Source of the DNA: Corynebacterium pseudotuberculosis
GTDB taxonomy: Bacteria; Actinomycetota; Actinomycetes; Mycobacteriales; Mycobacteriaceae
Reading direction: 5' to 3'
Assembly (NCBI RefSeq): GCF_002155265.1
Contig: NZ_CP021251.1
Coordinates: 1-64,000, forward strand
Length of the DNA stretch: 64,000 bases
Within the stretch, counting starts at the first letter, position 1. Each line of letters begins with the position of its first letter. The notes beneath the pieces were generated by a model that saw only the letters and a program-made list of their open reading frames with translations, did no database searches and had not been told where the DNA came from. Below, piece by piece: positions 29,247 to 39,458 of the stretch. A program made the translations under genes and the position numbers.

Positions 29247-29516
29247 CTAGCGCCATCCCATAGTCATGAGTAGCCCCACAATAAACAGACCGAAACCGAT
29301 GCCATAATTCCATGCGCCAAGGGACATCATGAAAGCGATATCTTCACCTGCGAGGTAGTTGACAATAAGCCATAGTAGACCGGCCAGAATAAGGCCGAAC
29401 ATGATGGTTTTGTACCACACTGGAGTGCCCGTGGAATTGATCTTCACCGGGGTGCGGTTAGAGGTAGAGCTCGACGCAAAAGGAGCGGAGCTCTGGGTGA
29501 TCTTTGACTTTGGCAT
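29247..29516 (-). CDS. crgA: Cell division protein CrgA
   Basis: An 89-residue membrane protein that helps assemble the divisome and recruits FtsI in mycobacteria. I chose ATG 29516 ([10 protein letters not shown]), which has an AAAGGTG site, over the upstream in-frame ATG at 29573, which adds 19 unlike residues. Two transmembrane helices are at about 38-56 and 67-85, with the conserved [17 protein letters not shown] before the first. Its place between ppiA/rhomboid and pknB is conserved in actinobacteria. Confidence 0.93.
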   Translation of the reverse strand: MPKSKITQSSAPFASSSTSNRTPVKINSTGTPVWYKTIMFGLILAGLLWLIVNYLAGEDIAFMMSLGAWNYGIGFGLFIVGLLMTMGWR

Positions 29517-29628
29517 AATGCACCTTTGTATGTCTATATAACGTTGAAATGGCTCGCAAGCCACGTAATGCAACTAATCTATCAGCTTTGGCTGGACTTA
29601 CCAGCCCTGCGCATTGGTATCGGCGATA

Positions 29629-31623
29629 CTAGCGAGTGCCAGTAAGAGCTGAGAGGCTGAATTCATAGAGATGAATTTCTATTGGTGAATCTTTGCGTAG
29701 TGGGGTGCCGGCGGCCGGAACCTGGGAAGCGATCAAATTCTGATCGGACAAAGATACCGTGGGTACGCGTTCTCCCTGAGTGAGCTTAGAAGCAGTACCC
29801 GTCCAACCTGCAGCATTAAGCGCCCTTACGGCATCAGCAACGGTAAGCCGAGTGATGTTGGGGACGTTAAACATTTGGCCGTTGGATACCTTGACCGTGA
29901 TTGTTGATCCCTTAGGCACTTCAGTTCCCTCGCCAGAGACGGCAACAACGGTACCGGCTGGTTCGGGAGCATCCACAGTACGTACATCGGGTACAAATCC
30001 CAGTGACGTGAGATTGCCTTCTGCCTGGTCCCACTTCATTCCTGTCACCACCGGAACACGAACATTTTGCACTCCAGTAGATACGGTGATGACCACCTTT
30101 GAGCCTCGGGAAACTTGCGAGCCAGCGCTTGGAGTTTGCTCTATGATTTCTCCATTAGGAACGCTATCTGAGCTTTCTTCACGAACAGTTGAATCCAACT
30201 GCAATCCGGCTTCTTCAAGAATCTTCGCTGCATCTGCGGTATTCTTGCGCGCAAGATCAGGGACCTCAGTGACTTCCTTGCCAGAAGAAACAATCACTGT
30301 AACAGTGGTGTTTTTTTGTACTGAGGAACCGCTTGTGGGGTTGGTTCTGATGACTTTCCCCCGTGGCACCTCGGGGTTAGCCTCTTCGATCACATTGACC
30401 TGGAGACCCAGCTGCTCTAGCTGGTTCACTGCATCTTGCTGAGACGTCTTTTCCAACTTGGGAATATTGACTAATGATCTATTTTTGCTGCTGTTGCTCA
30501 CATAATCGTAGGCAAAAGCGCCGCCTACGCCGAGCACCAGCACTGCAAGAACCGCAAGAACCGCCTTCATTGCTTTGCTCATGCCGGATCGATCTTCTTC
30601 CGCGGCATGAGCCGGGCCAGCAAAAGCAGAGCGCTCATATCCGGCTCTTTCTGCTCGCGACGTGACCGGATCCGCTTCCGGCTGATCTAGCTGAGTGACG
30701 GGAACGATAGTGGTGGGGTTAGGCTCTTGGCTGATCAAGCTGGCAGGTGAAACGTAATGGCGAGCAGCTTCTGTCACAGCATGCCGAGCTAGACGTTCAA
30801 GATCCGCACCCATTTCCATAGCCGTTTGGTAGCGATCACCAGGGTGCTTGGCCATCGCTGTGAGGACTACGGCATCGACGTTCACCGCAGCAGTAGGGGT
30901 GAGATCGGAAACAAATTCACTGGGCTTGGCCGGGTCCTCTTGGACATGCTGATAGGCGACGGCGAAGGGTGTTTCTCCTTCAAAGGGAGGACGCCCGGTA
31001 AGGGTCTCATAAAGTACGCAGCCCAGGGCGTAGACATCGGAGCGGGCGTCGGCAAGCTTGCCTCGGGCTTGCTCAGGGGAGAGATACTGGGCGGTGCCGA
31101 TCACTGCGGAGGTCTGCGTCATGGCGCTGGTGGCGTCGTCAAGCGCGCGGGCGATGCCAAAGTCCATAATTTTTACCGCGCCCGTATTAGTGATCATCAC
31201 GTTTGCGGGTTTAATGTCGCGGTGAATGATCCCGGCGTCGTGGCTAAACTGCAGCGCTTGGCATACCGGAAGCAACGTTTGTGCGGCTTCTGTTGGGGAA
31301 AGTGGGCCGTCTTCTCGCACGATATCCCGGAGGGTTCGACCGTGCACCCGTTCCATCACGATGTAAGGAGTGCTGATGCCCGCTCGTTCGGTCTCGCCAG
31401 TGTCATACACCGCAACAATCGCTGGGTGATTCAGCTTGCCGGAGTTTTGGGCTTCTCTGCGAAACCGCTCGCGGAAATTCACATCGCGGGCAAGGTCTGC
31501 ACGCAGCATCTTTATGGCGACTTCGCGGCCAAGGAGAGTATCGGTGGCAGAGTAGACCTCTGACATTCCACCCGTGCCGATGACCTCACCAAGCTCATAG
31601 CGGCCAGCAATCACATCGTTCAT
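29629..31623 (-). CDS. pknB: Serine/threonine protein kinase PknB with PASTA repeats
   Basis: A membrane kinase that senses cell-wall fragments and controls growth and division. The 664 residues hold an N-terminal kinase domain (GTGGMSEVYSATD P-loop, Lys in VAIKML, HRDIKPANVMI catalytic loop, DFGIARA). A basic juxtamembrane stretch and one membrane helix follow (about 358-378), then four extracellular PASTA domains ending in IEIHLYEF. The start overlaps the pknA stop (ATGA). It is the last gene of the pstP-rodA-pbpA-pknA-pknB run. Confidence 0.96.
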   Translation of the reverse strand: MNDVIAGRYELGEVIGTGGMSEVYSATDTLLGREVAIKMLRADLARDVNFRERFRREAQNSGKLNHPAIVAVYDTGETERAGISTPYIVMERVHGRTLRDIVREDGPLSPTEAAQTLLPVCQALQFSHDAGIIHRDIKPANVMITNTGAVKIMDFGIARALDDATSAMTQTSAVIGTAQYLSPEQARGKLADARSDVYALGCVLYETLTGRPPFEGETPFAVAYQHVQEDPAKPSEFVSDLTPTAAVNVDAVVLTAMAKHPGDRYQTAMEMGADLERLARHAVTEAARHYVSPASLISQEPNPTTIVPVTQLDQPEADPVTSRAERAGYERSAFAGPAHAAEEDRSGMSKAMKAVLAVLAVLVLGVGGAFAYDYVSNSSKNRSLVNIPKLEKTSQQDAVNQLEQLGLQVNVIEEANPEVPRGKVIRTNPTSGSSVQKNTTVTVIVSSGKEVTEVPDLARKNTADAAKILEEAGLQLDSTVREESSDSVPNGEIIEQTPSAGSQVSRGSKVVITVSTGVQNVRVPVVTGMKWDQAEGNLTSLGFVPDVRTVDAPEPAGTVVAVSGEGTEVPKGSTITVKVSNGQMFNVPNITRLTVADAVRALNAAGWTGTASKLTQGERVPTVSLSDQNLIASQVPAAGTPLRKDSPIEIHLYEFSLSALTGTR

Positions 31624-33140
31624 GGGGCACCTCCTTGTTCTGGGGTATTAAGAGTGTTCAATAGATCGGCGATGGGGTCAGAACCGTTTCCGCGTGTTGG
31701 AGTGGGAGACGTATTCTGATGAGTGGAAGGAACTTGCGACCTCTCGTTGAGATCTACGGTCGGCGCTGTTCGGGGATTGTCCGTGGGCGGCAGCGGAACA
31801 ACAGATTCTGAGGCATCAGGAAATTCCGAAGGTTCACTGCTAATCGTAGGAGTTACCTGTGGACGCTGGATTGGCCGTGGTTCTTCCCGAATCGTAGGCG
31901 TTTCCGTGACCGTTGCGGTAATCGTCTCGGGATTGACCGAACTACTGGGCTGGTCACTTCCTCCCAACAAATCGCCAAAGATACCTTGGCTGGCAGCCCA
32001 TACGCCGGCACCAAATAATGCTGCGAGGAGAACTCCCACAGCGAGACCAGTGCCTACTCCGCCAGAGCTCTTTTTCTTTTCCTCCGGCGGAATTGTTGCG
32101 GGAGCTGCGCTATAACCAGTATGAGTTCCCGTCATCTGACCAACAGAAACAGTCTGCGGAACCTCTCCAGTGGCTGGGATAACCGTGGTGGGTTGTGCCG
32201 TCTGACCTAATGCGTGGGTTGAAGCAGTAGGGGTTGGTTCGGGTGCTATCTGCTGGAGCTGTGCTGACTGAGGCTGCGGGGGACGCTGCCCCATACGGGT
32301 AGTAGACACTGCCAGGGCAAGCTCATTGCCGTCGGCATATCGATGCGCTGGATCCTTACGTAAGGCGATACCGATAAGCTCACGGGCTGGGGCGGAAACC
32401 GTAGTGGGAAGAGCGGGTGGTGCCTGGTTGATATGGGCGATAGCTACCGAGACAGAGGAATCACCTGTGAAAGGACGTCTGCCGGCGAGCATCTCATACC
32501 CCACAACGCCAAGGGAATAGACGTCTGATGCTTCAGTGACATCTTTACCCTGAGCTTGCTCCGGTGAGACGTATTGTGCAGTTCCCACTACCATGCCGGT
32601 GCGAGTCAACGGGACAGCGGCCGCCGCCTTGGCTATACCAAAATCGGTGATTTTTACTTTGCCGTTTTGGGTAATCAGGAGGTTTCCGGGCTTAATATCG
32701 CGGTGAACCATGCCCATCCTGTGAATAATGGATAGGCCATGGGCCGCCTGCTCGAGGACATCGAGGGCAAGATCCTCATCGAGGGTTCCTTTACGCGCCA
32801 ACATGTCTGCGAGAGACTCACCACGCACATATTCCATGACAATGAAGCACAATGTCCGGCCAGATGGGTCGGTGAGTTCGCGATAATCAAAAGTTTGTAC
32901 AACGTTTTCTGAGATGATGTTCTCGCTGGCGAGCGCCTCGTTGCGGAACCTGGAGAGGAACTCATTGTTATCAGAAAACTCAGGACGCAGGACCTTGACT
33001 GCTACCTCGCGTTGGTTACGGGTGTCGTCGGCAAGCCATACTGTAGACATGCCGCCGGTACCCACAACCCACTGGAGACGATAGTCGTCGCCGATGAGGG
33101 CCTGAAGCGCGGGATCTGGAGAAGCGTAATCAATGCTCAT
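31620..33140 (-). CDS. pknA: Serine/threonine protein kinase PknA
   Basis: A kinase paired with PknB in control of cell shape. I set the start at ATG 33140 (MSIDYASPDPALQ, 506 residues), preceded by AGGA at a 5-base distance. The open frame extends to a GTG at 33164 that would overlap pbpA and lacks such a site. The kinase domain has GTGGMSTVWLADD, VAVKVL, HRDIKPGNLLI and DFGIAKA. A Pro/Gln/Thr-rich linker, one membrane helix (about 366-386) and a disordered Ser/Thr/Pro-rich exterior tail follow; there are no PASTA repeats. Confidence 0.94.
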   Translation of the reverse strand: MSIDYASPDPALQALIGDDYRLQWVVGTGGMSTVWLADDTRNQREVAVKVLRPEFSDNNEFLSRFRNEALASENIISENVVQTFDYRELTDPSGRTLCFIVMEYVRGESLADMLARKGTLDEDLALDVLEQAAHGLSIIHRMGMVHRDIKPGNLLITQNGKVKITDFGIAKAAAAVPLTRTGMVVGTAQYVSPEQAQGKDVTEASDVYSLGVVGYEMLAGRRPFTGDSSVSVAIAHINQAPPALPTTVSAPARELIGIALRKDPAHRYADGNELALAVSTTRMGQRPPQPQSAQLQQIAPEPTPTASTHALGQTAQPTTVIPATGEVPQTVSVGQMTGTHTGYSAAPATIPPEEKKKSSGGVGTGLAVGVLLAALFGAGVWAASQGIFGDLLGGSDQPSSSVNPETITATVTETPTIREEPRPIQRPQVTPTISSEPSEFPDASESVVPLPPTDNPRTAPTVDLNERSQVPSTHQNTSPTPTRGNGSDPIADLLNTLNTPEQGGAP

Positions 33141-33147
33141 ATCGGTC

Positions 33148-34608
33148 CTATCTCTGCGCGCCACGCGCTGCTTGAGCTGCTGCGATTACTGCCCGACCAA
33201 TTGGGGCGGCTACCGAACCACCAGTTGCTGCCTGGCCAGCTGAACCACCGTTTTTTACCACCACGGCTACGGCAACATCGGCGTTAACAGAAGGTCCAAA
33301 GGCGATATACCACGCGTGGGGGTTGGAATTTCGAGAATCTTCACCGTGTTCAGCAGTACCCGTCTTGGAGGCGATGTCTGCGCCAGTATATCCTGCCGTA
33401 TGGCGCTCAGAAAGTCTCATGAGCTGGGTTAACGTAGTGCTTACCTGAGGGCTGATCGCCTGATTGAGCTCGCGGGGTTTGGTCTCAGAAATCGTCTTTA
33501 AATCCTGTCCAACAATCTTGGAGACCAGGTAAGGTTCCATTCGCTTGCCGCCATTAGCCACTGTTGCAGCGATAACCGCATTTTGTAGGACGGACATTGC
33601 TACGTCTTTTTGGCCAATCGCAGATTGCCCGCGGGCCGCTGCAGAAGAAATATCTCCGATCGTTCCACGTGCCATACCAATCCCGAGATCGTAGGAATCC
33701 CCAACACCAAAAGCATTAGCTGCTTCCTGCAGCTTTTCGGCGCCTGTATCTATACCCATCTGTACAAAGGCGGTATTACAGGAAAACTGGAAGGCCGTAG
33801 CTAGGGTGACTTCTTTAGCGCCGGCGCATGTTTGGCCAGCGTAGTTCTCTAATGTTGCCGTAGTTCCGGGAAGCGTAATCTGAGATTGGCCAGTGAGCTT
33901 AGAATCTGGACCATACCCGGCGTTGAGGCCCGCTGCAGTTGTAATCACCTTGAACGTGGATCCTGGTGGCAGAATCTCCTGAGTTGCATGGTTAAGGAGT
34001 GGGTTTCCCGGGTTGGAATTAAGCGCTGCCCACGTGGATTCTGCAGTCGTGGGATCCACGATCGCAGCAGGATCGAAACTCGGCGTAGAGGCCATGGCGA
34101 GTACCTCACCAGTAGAAGGGCGCAGTGCTACTACGGCACCCTCATAGCCAGCGTTGGCCAGCTGATTATAAGCAACTTCTTGCACACTGGGGACTAGAGT
34201 GAGCTCTACGTTAGCGCCCTTATGCTCGTTGCCCAGGAGATCGTCCCACCACCGTGAGAATCCCAGAGAATCATCCGTGCCGTTGAGGATCCCGTTGTAG
34301 CTTGACTCCAACCCTGCGGTTCCATAGATATCGGATAGATACCCCTGTACTGGCCCATAGGCAATGGGATTGGTCACGTAGCGACGCTGGTAGTAACCAT
34401 TCTCGTCTTTATAGGACTCGGCCAGTACCTGGCCGCCAGCAGAGATTTGTCCGCGAGCCTGTGACTTTGCCTCGATGAAGGCTCGCCGGTTATAAGGACT
34501 CTGTGCGTATTTTTCCTGGCTGAAACCTTGGATCCTAGTTAGGTTAACTAGGAGGACAAGAATGAGAAGAAGCGCGAAGACGCTAGTAAAACGGATTGAT
34601 CGGTTCAT
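33148..34608 (-). CDS. pbpA: Class B penicillin-binding protein PbpA
   Basis: A peptidoglycan transpeptidase with one N-terminal membrane anchor (about residues 8-24). The 486 residues end in a transpeptidase domain with the active Ser in PPGSTFKV, SCN motif (FQFSCNTAF) and KTG motif (ASKTGTAEHG). It works with the glycosyltransferase RodA encoded just upstream; their start and stop overlap by 4 bases (ATGA), consistent with a SEDS-bPBP pair. Confidence 0.95.
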   Translation of the reverse strand: MNRSIRFTSVFALLLILVLLVNLTRIQGFSQEKYAQSPYNRRAFIEAKSQARGQISAGGQVLAESYKDENGYYQRRYVTNPIAYGPVQGYLSDIYGTAGLESSYNGILNGTDDSLGFSRWWDDLLGNEHKGANVELTLVPSVQEVAYNQLANAGYEGAVVALRPSTGEVLAMASTPSFDPAAIVDPTTAESTWAALNSNPGNPLLNHATQEILPPGSTFKVITTAAGLNAGYGPDSKLTGQSQITLPGTTATLENYAGQTCAGAKEVTLATAFQFSCNTAFVQMGIDTGAEKLQEAANAFGVGDSYDLGIGMARGTIGDISSAAARGQSAIGQKDVAMSVLQNAVIAATVANGGKRMEPYLVSKIVGQDLKTISETKPRELNQAISPQVSTTLTQLMRLSERHTAGYTGADIASKTGTAEHGEDSRNSNPHAWYIAFGPSVNADVAVAVVVKNGGSAGQAATGGSVAAPIGRAVIAAAQAARGAQR

Positions 34609-35978
34609 CGTTGAGCCTCCTTGCTAACAACTGGCCTATGTCCAACAGAAGACCCACCTTGAGCAGTAGCTCCTGCGACATCAGACTGTCCGGAGTGTGC
34701 CGAGTGAGAGATCCGCAGGATCAACCCAAGAAGGATGTAGTTAGCCATGAGGCTGGAGCCGCCTTGGGACATAAAAGGTGTGGTCAAACCAGTCATTGGC
34801 ATGAGGGCTGTAATGCCGGCGGTCACCACAAATACTTGAATAGCAATGGTGAGGGAAAGTCCAGAGGCAACGAGCTTTCCGTAGGAATCACGTGCGCGTA
34901 ATGCCGTACGGAAACCACGGGTAACAAAGATGGCAAAAAGAACCAGAATAGCTGCCAGGCCTACGAGGCCGATTTCCTCGCCGAGAACGGCAAGTATGAA
35001 GTCGGATTCTGCGACCGGAATGAGCTCTGGATGGCCTTGTCCGAGACCTGAACCGGCAACGCCGCCCGAGGAAAGTCCGAACAATGATTGAGAGAGCTGA
35101 TATCCCGTGCCATTGAAGTTGGCTAGGGGATCCATAAAATTGTTTACTCGGGATTGGATCTTGGAAGAGATCTGGTACAACGTAGTACCGCCGATGACCA
35201 CCAGCATGGCGCCGATGAGTAGCCATGAGACGCGGTTGGTGGCTAGGTAGAGCATGCCCAATACTGTGCTGAACAGCAGGAGTGCTGGGCCAAAGTCATT
35301 CTCACCGGCCATCACCAGAATGGCAAAGAACCAGACAGCCAAGATAGGACCGAGGTCCCGCAGCCGAGGGAATTCGAGGCCTAAGAGGCGGTATCCCGCC
35401 ACATTAAAAAGCGCTCGCTTGTTCACTAATAATTGGGCGAAGAAAAGCAACAGCAGAATCTTGGAAAATTCTCCTGGCTGAACAGAGAAGGGGCCAATGG
35501 AGATCCAAATATTAGCGTCGGCGTTCATCTTGGTGGGCCATACGAGTGGCAGTGCAAGAAGCACAAGCCCAAGCAAACCCAAGATATATGAATACCGAGA
35601 GAGTATTCGGTGATTACGGATCACAGTGAGTACTACGATCATCAAAATGATAGCCACGAGCGTCCATATAACCTGCCGGCCAGCTAGCGATTTACCAGTG
35701 GCCAAGTCGAGTCTATAGACGGTAACTAACCCCAGCCCGTTAAGCACACTGGCCACGGGAAGCATGAGCTGGTCTGCATTGGGTGCTGTGAAGCAAATGG
35801 CCAGATGCGCAATGGTGAATACTCCGATGAACCCACCGATCACCCACAGCGTTTCCGTGGTTACCTTGAGACCCTGCGCCATGTTCAGGTTGATCAGGGT
35901 GACTCCGATGAGAACAGTGGCCAGGACAAGCAAGCCAAATTCGATGCGTCGTGAGGCAAGGCGTTGAGCAAAAGACAT
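34605..35978 (-). CDS. rodA: SEDS-family peptidoglycan glycosyltransferase RodA
   Basis: A 457-residue polytopic protein of the FtsW/RodA/SpoVE family, with about twelve helices, that polymerises lipid II. Family signatures include the loop WISIGPFSVQPGEFSKILLL and GLGQGHPELIPVAESDFILA. It directly follows pstP (no gap) and overlaps pbpA, so the synthase pair and its phospho-regulators are made together. Confidence 0.95.
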   Translation of the reverse strand: MSFAQRLASRRIEFGLLVLATVLIGVTLINLNMAQGLKVTTETLWVIGGFIGVFTIAHLAICFTAPNADQLMLPVASVLNGLGLVTVYRLDLATGKSLAGRQVIWTLVAIILMIVVLTVIRNHRILSRYSYILGLLGLVLLALPLVWPTKMNADANIWISIGPFSVQPGEFSKILLLLFFAQLLVNKRALFNVAGYRLLGLEFPRLRDLGPILAVWFFAILVMAGENDFGPALLLFSTVLGMLYLATNRVSWLLIGAMLVVIGGTTLYQISSKIQSRVNNFMDPLANFNGTGYQLSQSLFGLSSGGVAGSGLGQGHPELIPVAESDFILAVLGEEIGLVGLAAILVLFAIFVTRGFRTALRARDSYGKLVASGLSLTIAIQVFVVTAGITALMPMTGLTTPFMSQGGSSLMANYILLGLILRISHSAHSGQSDVAGATAQGGSSVGHRPVVSKEAQR

Positions 35979-37490
35979 TTACTTCACCTCTCTACAAGTC
36001 ACTCCGGGAGTGGAGAGATCACCCGGCTCCGGCTTTTTGCTTGGCGACGCCCCCTCCTGCTCCTGAGGAGCAGCGGGGTTTGCTTCCGCTTGAGGGGGTG
36101 CACCATTAGGTGCTTGGTCTTCGGGCTTCTTCTCGTCCGGTTTAGTCACAGCCTCGCGGGTGACGCATACCGGCAGCAGCTGATTGGCTAACTGCTGCAC
36201 TTGCTGCTGTACGTCGTTGTAGTTGCCTTCCGGCAGGCTAGCGACGGAACTACGTGCAGACTCGGTGAGGTCTTTGAGCCGGAAGCGGTGGCAAGTATCG
36301 TGAGAATTCTCAGGAATAAGGGAGAGATCGCCACTGGAATTCAGGCAGGCATATTGGTAAGTGGAATGTAGTGGCTTACCAAAGAATTCAAGATCCACGC
36401 CGCGTTCAATCACGATCGCGTTTTCTAGACCTTCTTCATTGGCAGTGGTCACGTAATAATTGTTATCTACCATGGTTTTTGCCCACCAGCCACCGGCTAT
36501 GGCTGCAGCAATCACAAGAAGTGTGATGATGCCCGCCCAAAATTTACCGCGTCCGCTTTTCTTCTCACCATCGGTGGGGGGCTCGTTAGTGTTGACGGCA
36601 TTAGCCTGATCTGCTGTAACCGTGTGTGCATCGCGCGCCGGGATAGTCTGTGGCTGGCGTGCCGCCATCACTATGGCAGCCCGACCCGCTGAGGTATCGG
36701 GACGGGGATCCTCTGGTTGTTCTCCGTTCAATGCCCCTGCTGTTACGGGGACTACAGGGAGCTCTTGGTCGTCACTGGGGCCTTCCACGATGTCAGCGAC
36801 CACTACGGTGACGTTATCCGGGCCACCAGAACGCAGCGCTAGGTCCACGAGCTTGCGGGCCACCTCGGCGGGAGTCCCTTGGGCAATAGCAGTTTCTATG
36901 GTCGAGTGCGTTACTGGGTCAGAGAGTCCGTCGGAACATAGCAACAGCCGATCGCCAGCACGGGCTTCTAGCATGGTGAGCGTAGGCTCAACGGGGCGGC
37001 CAGTGTAGGCCTTCAAAATCATAGAACGCTGCGGATGCGTGGAGACGTCTTCAGGGGAGAGCTCGCCTTTATCTACTAGTGACTGCACATAGGTGTCATC
37101 CACAGTGATTTGTTCAAGTTCGCCATCGCGATAGCGGTAGCCGCGGGAATCGCCAACGTGGCACATTGCCAGGTCGGTGCCGTTGAACATGATTGCGGTG
37201 AGCGTGGTGCCCATGCCGTTGGTGGCCGGTTCATCCCGCACGCCCTGCGCGATCGCCCGGTTAGCGTCGTCGGCGCCCGATGCAAGCAGCGCGAGCATAT
37301 CGTTGTCGTCGGGGCTGGCGTCGAGCGGCATGAGGTGCTTGATCATCAGCTGCGATGCCACCTCACCCGCTGCGTGACCGCCCATGCCGTCGGCAAGCGC
37401 AATGAGGTGAGGACCCGCGTATGCAGAGTCCTCGTTATTCCCGCGCACGAGGCCTCTATCGGAGGCCACCGCATAATTAAGTCTGAGCAT
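35979..37490 (-). CDS. pstP: PP2C-family Ser/Thr protein phosphatase PstP
   Basis: It dephosphorylates PknA, PknB and their substrates. The 503 residues contain an N-terminal PP2C domain with metal-binding motifs (RGNNEDSAY, ALADGMGGHAAGE, GDSRGYRYR, CSDGLSDPV, GGPDNVTVVVAD). A linker, one membrane helix (about 318-338) and an extracellular C-terminal part rich in Pro and Glu follow. Its start shares one base with the fhaB stop (TAATG). Confidence 0.95.
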   Translation of the reverse strand: MLRLNYAVASDRGLVRGNNEDSAYAGPHLIALADGMGGHAAGEVASQLMIKHLMPLDASPDDNDMLALLASGADDANRAIAQGVRDEPATNGMGTTLTAIMFNGTDLAMCHVGDSRGYRYRDGELEQITVDDTYVQSLVDKGELSPEDVSTHPQRSMILKAYTGRPVEPTLTMLEARAGDRLLLCSDGLSDPVTHSTIETAIAQGTPAEVARKLVDLALRSGGPDNVTVVVADIVEGPSDDQELPVVPVTAGALNGEQPEDPRPDTSAGRAAIVMAARQPQTIPARDAHTVTADQANAVNTNEPPTDGEKKSGRGKFWAGIITLLVIAAAIAGGWWAKTMVDNNYYVTTANEEGLENAIVIERGVDLEFFGKPLHSTYQYACLNSSGDLSLIPENSHDTCHRFRLKDLTESARSSVASLPEGNYNDVQQQVQQLANQLLPVCVTREAVTKPDEKKPEDQAPNGAPPQAEANPAAPQEQEGASPSKKPEPGDLSTPGVTCREVK

Positions 37491-37969
37491 TAAGCAGCCA
37501 ACCTCACCGTTGTACGCCCGATTTTAATGTCACTACCAGTGCTAATTTTTTCTGGTTGGTCAATGCGATAACCGCCCACAAACGTTCCGTTGCGGGAGTC
37601 TAGATCCTCCACAAACCACTCGTTGCCGCGCTTTATCAAACGCGCATGGCGTGCCGACGCATAATCGTCGCCGACAACAAACGTGCACTCTTTGGCTCGG
37701 CCCAATGTAATCTCATCCAATGAGCCCAAATCCAGACGTGAGCCCATCAATGGGCCCTCAACAATCACGATCTGGCGCGGTGTGCCGCCTCGCTTTGCTG
37801 GCTTGCTTACGTTCATCGCGCCGGGAATGGCCGGCGCAGCTACGGGGGCTCCGCTTGACTGTGATGCCGTCTTGGCATCTTTACGTTGGATCCACAGCGC
37901 AAGCAGGATCAGCAGCCATAAGAGCACCAGTAGAGCGATGCGCAAGCTGAAAACAATAACGGATTCCAC
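37490..37969 (-). CDS. fhaB: FHA-domain protein FhaB (FipA-like)
   Basis: A 159-residue protein with an N-terminal membrane helix (about 5-26) and a C-terminal forkhead-associated domain. The FHA phosphothreonine-binding residues are visible (LGRAKEC, SARHARL, DLDSRNGTFVGG). In mycobacteria the equivalent binds phosphorylated FtsZ and FtsQ partners. It lies between fhaA and pstP in the kinase cluster and is translationally linked to pstP. Confidence 0.93.
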   Translation of the reverse strand: MESVIVFSLRIALLVLLWLLILLALWIQRKDAKTASQSSGAPVAAPAIPGAMNVSKPAKRGGTPRQIVIVEGPLMGSRLDLGSLDEITLGRAKECTFVVGDDYASARHARLIKRGNEWFVEDLDSRNGTFVGGYRIDQPEKISTGSDIKIGRTTVRLAA

Positions 37970-38045
37970 GAGGAGCTCCTTATAAACCTAGCTTTTGTCC
38001 TGTGAGCAATGCGTAGGCCGTTAGTAACGGCCGGAGTGGGGGAGG

Positions 38046-38999
38046 TTAATAGTACGTGGGATGAACAATACGGACTTCAATGTGGGAATGTCCTACGGTG
38101 ATCACGTCGCCGTCTTCAAGCAGCCAGTTATCAATAGGGGTGTCATTGACAGTTGTGCCATTTGTGGATTTCAAATCCGTAAGGATGGCATCGTGTCCAT
38201 TCCACGTAATTTCTGCGTGTTGCCGGGATACGCCGGTATCAGGAAGACGGAAATCTGCGTCGTTGCTGCGTCCGATAATGTTGGAACCTTCATGGACTAG
38301 ATAGGTCCGAGAAGAACCATCCTGCAACAATAAGCTGACCGTTGGGGTAGTCGGTGCTGCCGGAGGAACTGGAACCTCCGTGTGGATAGCCTCGGGGGCC
38401 TGCGCCGTAAGATACTCGGTGCGGGGCTCTTGGGGGAACTGCGGCGACTGATAGTGCTGCACGACGTCCTCGCTTTCATCGTCCTGGAAAGAATCGGAAT
38501 CCCACTGCGATCCCTTGGGATCCGTATTGTCTGCGTCCTCTATATCTTCTATATCGTCTGCATCAACGGAATCGGGTGCGGCATAATCAATTCCTTGGAA
38601 GCCGCTATAGCCAGTGGGAGTTGGATCAACACTTGAAAAGGCGCGTAACTGGCCTGTACGTAAACCTGACTCAATGGCAATGGTTACTACAACAGGGCCC
38701 ACGCATGTCCAGCCTTGATTACGGTTGTAGCGGCTCATTTGATCTGCGAAATCATCAGCGAGTGAAGGATAACGCTGTGAAAGATTGGCCAGATCCTTAG
38801 GGCTTACACCAATATGAAAAACATTTGGCGCCTCGACGTCACCCTCATATGTACGGACTAGATTATCCTGGGCCTCCTGCTTGAGAAGCTCCTCGATCTC
38901 TGCAGGAACTACTTTGCCGCCAAAGACGAAGGCGAAGCCATTGTCCAGGCCGCGCTGCATGGCGCTATCCAGCCTGGCCATCTTGTCCATTAAAGACAT
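38046..38999 (-). CDS. fhaA: FHA-domain protein FhaA (DUF3662 + FHA)
   Basis: A 317-residue cytosolic adaptor. Residues 1-115 form the DUF3662 domain, the middle is acidic and disordered (about 135-215), and the C-terminus is an FHA domain (IGRSNDADF, VSRQHAEI, LKSTNGTTVND). In M. tuberculosis FhaA binds the phosphorylated pseudokinase MviN to control lipid II supply. This version is shorter than the 527-residue mycobacterial protein because of a shorter linker. It is the first gene of the minus-strand cluster. Confidence 0.93.
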   Translation of the reverse strand: MSLMDKMARLDSAMQRGLDNGFAFVFGGKVVPAEIEELLKQEAQDNLVRTYEGDVEAPNVFHIGVSPKDLANLSQRYPSLADDFADQMSRYNRNQGWTCVGPVVVTIAIESGLRTGQLRAFSSVDPTPTGYSGFQGIDYAAPDSVDADDIEDIEDADNTDPKGSQWDSDSFQDDESEDVVQHYQSPQFPQEPRTEYLTAQAPEAIHTEVPVPPAAPTTPTVSLLLQDGSSRTYLVHEGSNIIGRSNDADFRLPDTGVSRQHAEITWNGHDAILTDLKSTNGTTVNDTPIDNWLLEDGDVITVGHSHIEVRIVHPTYY

Positions 39000-39348
39000 T
39001 GAGTCATCGCCTCCTTAAAATGCATAGTCCTTACGTACTTACTCGCTACTCGTGACCTCAACACCCACTTTGCAGCAGTCCTTGGCTGAACACCTTGGGC
39101 CGGCTTCCGGCTAGTAGAAGAAAGAACTTCTGAGCGTAGCCTTGGCATTTGCGTGTGAAAAGCTGAGATCATATACCTACGGGCATGCGATGTAACCAAG
39201 TATAGGGGGCAAAGGGGTGCTTACCCTAGCCGTGTACCAAGGAAATATCCATGTATAGCACGTAAAATGCATTAAAGACGTGCCTGTTTGTCACTAACAG
39301 GCAATTTTGTGATACGTTTGACCGGTCGCAATTATTGCTTCACCACCT
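39000..39348. other. Intergenic region between fhaA and tRNA-Leu
   Basis: A 349-base gap that must carry the promoter of the long kinase cluster (minus strand) and that of tRNA-Leu (plus strand). A good ribosome site, AAGGAGG, lies just before the fhaA start. I see no further repeats or ORFs that I can support. Confidence 0.4.
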
Positions 39349-39432
39349 GCCCAGGTGGCGGAATTGGCAGACGCGCTGGCTTCAGGTGCCAGTGTTCGCA
39401 AGGACGTGGGGGTTCAAGTCCCCCCCTGGGCA
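39349..39432 (+). tRNA. tRNA-Leu (anticodon CAG)
   Basis: Acceptor stem GCCCAGG pairs with CCTGGGC, discriminator A. The anticodon loop reads CTTCAGGT (CAG). A long variable arm (TGTTCGCAAGGACG) and T arm GTTCAAGTC are as expected for Leu. The CCA end is not encoded. The position after fhaA matches the tRNA-Leu of mycobacteria. Confidence 0.96.
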
Positions 39433-39458
39433 CAAAGAGCGGTTTTGAATCGCTGAGG

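Noticed and set aside
30826-31563. A 245-codon frame opposite pknB
   Set aside because: It is antisense to the conserved kinase domain, with no ribosome site or family match.
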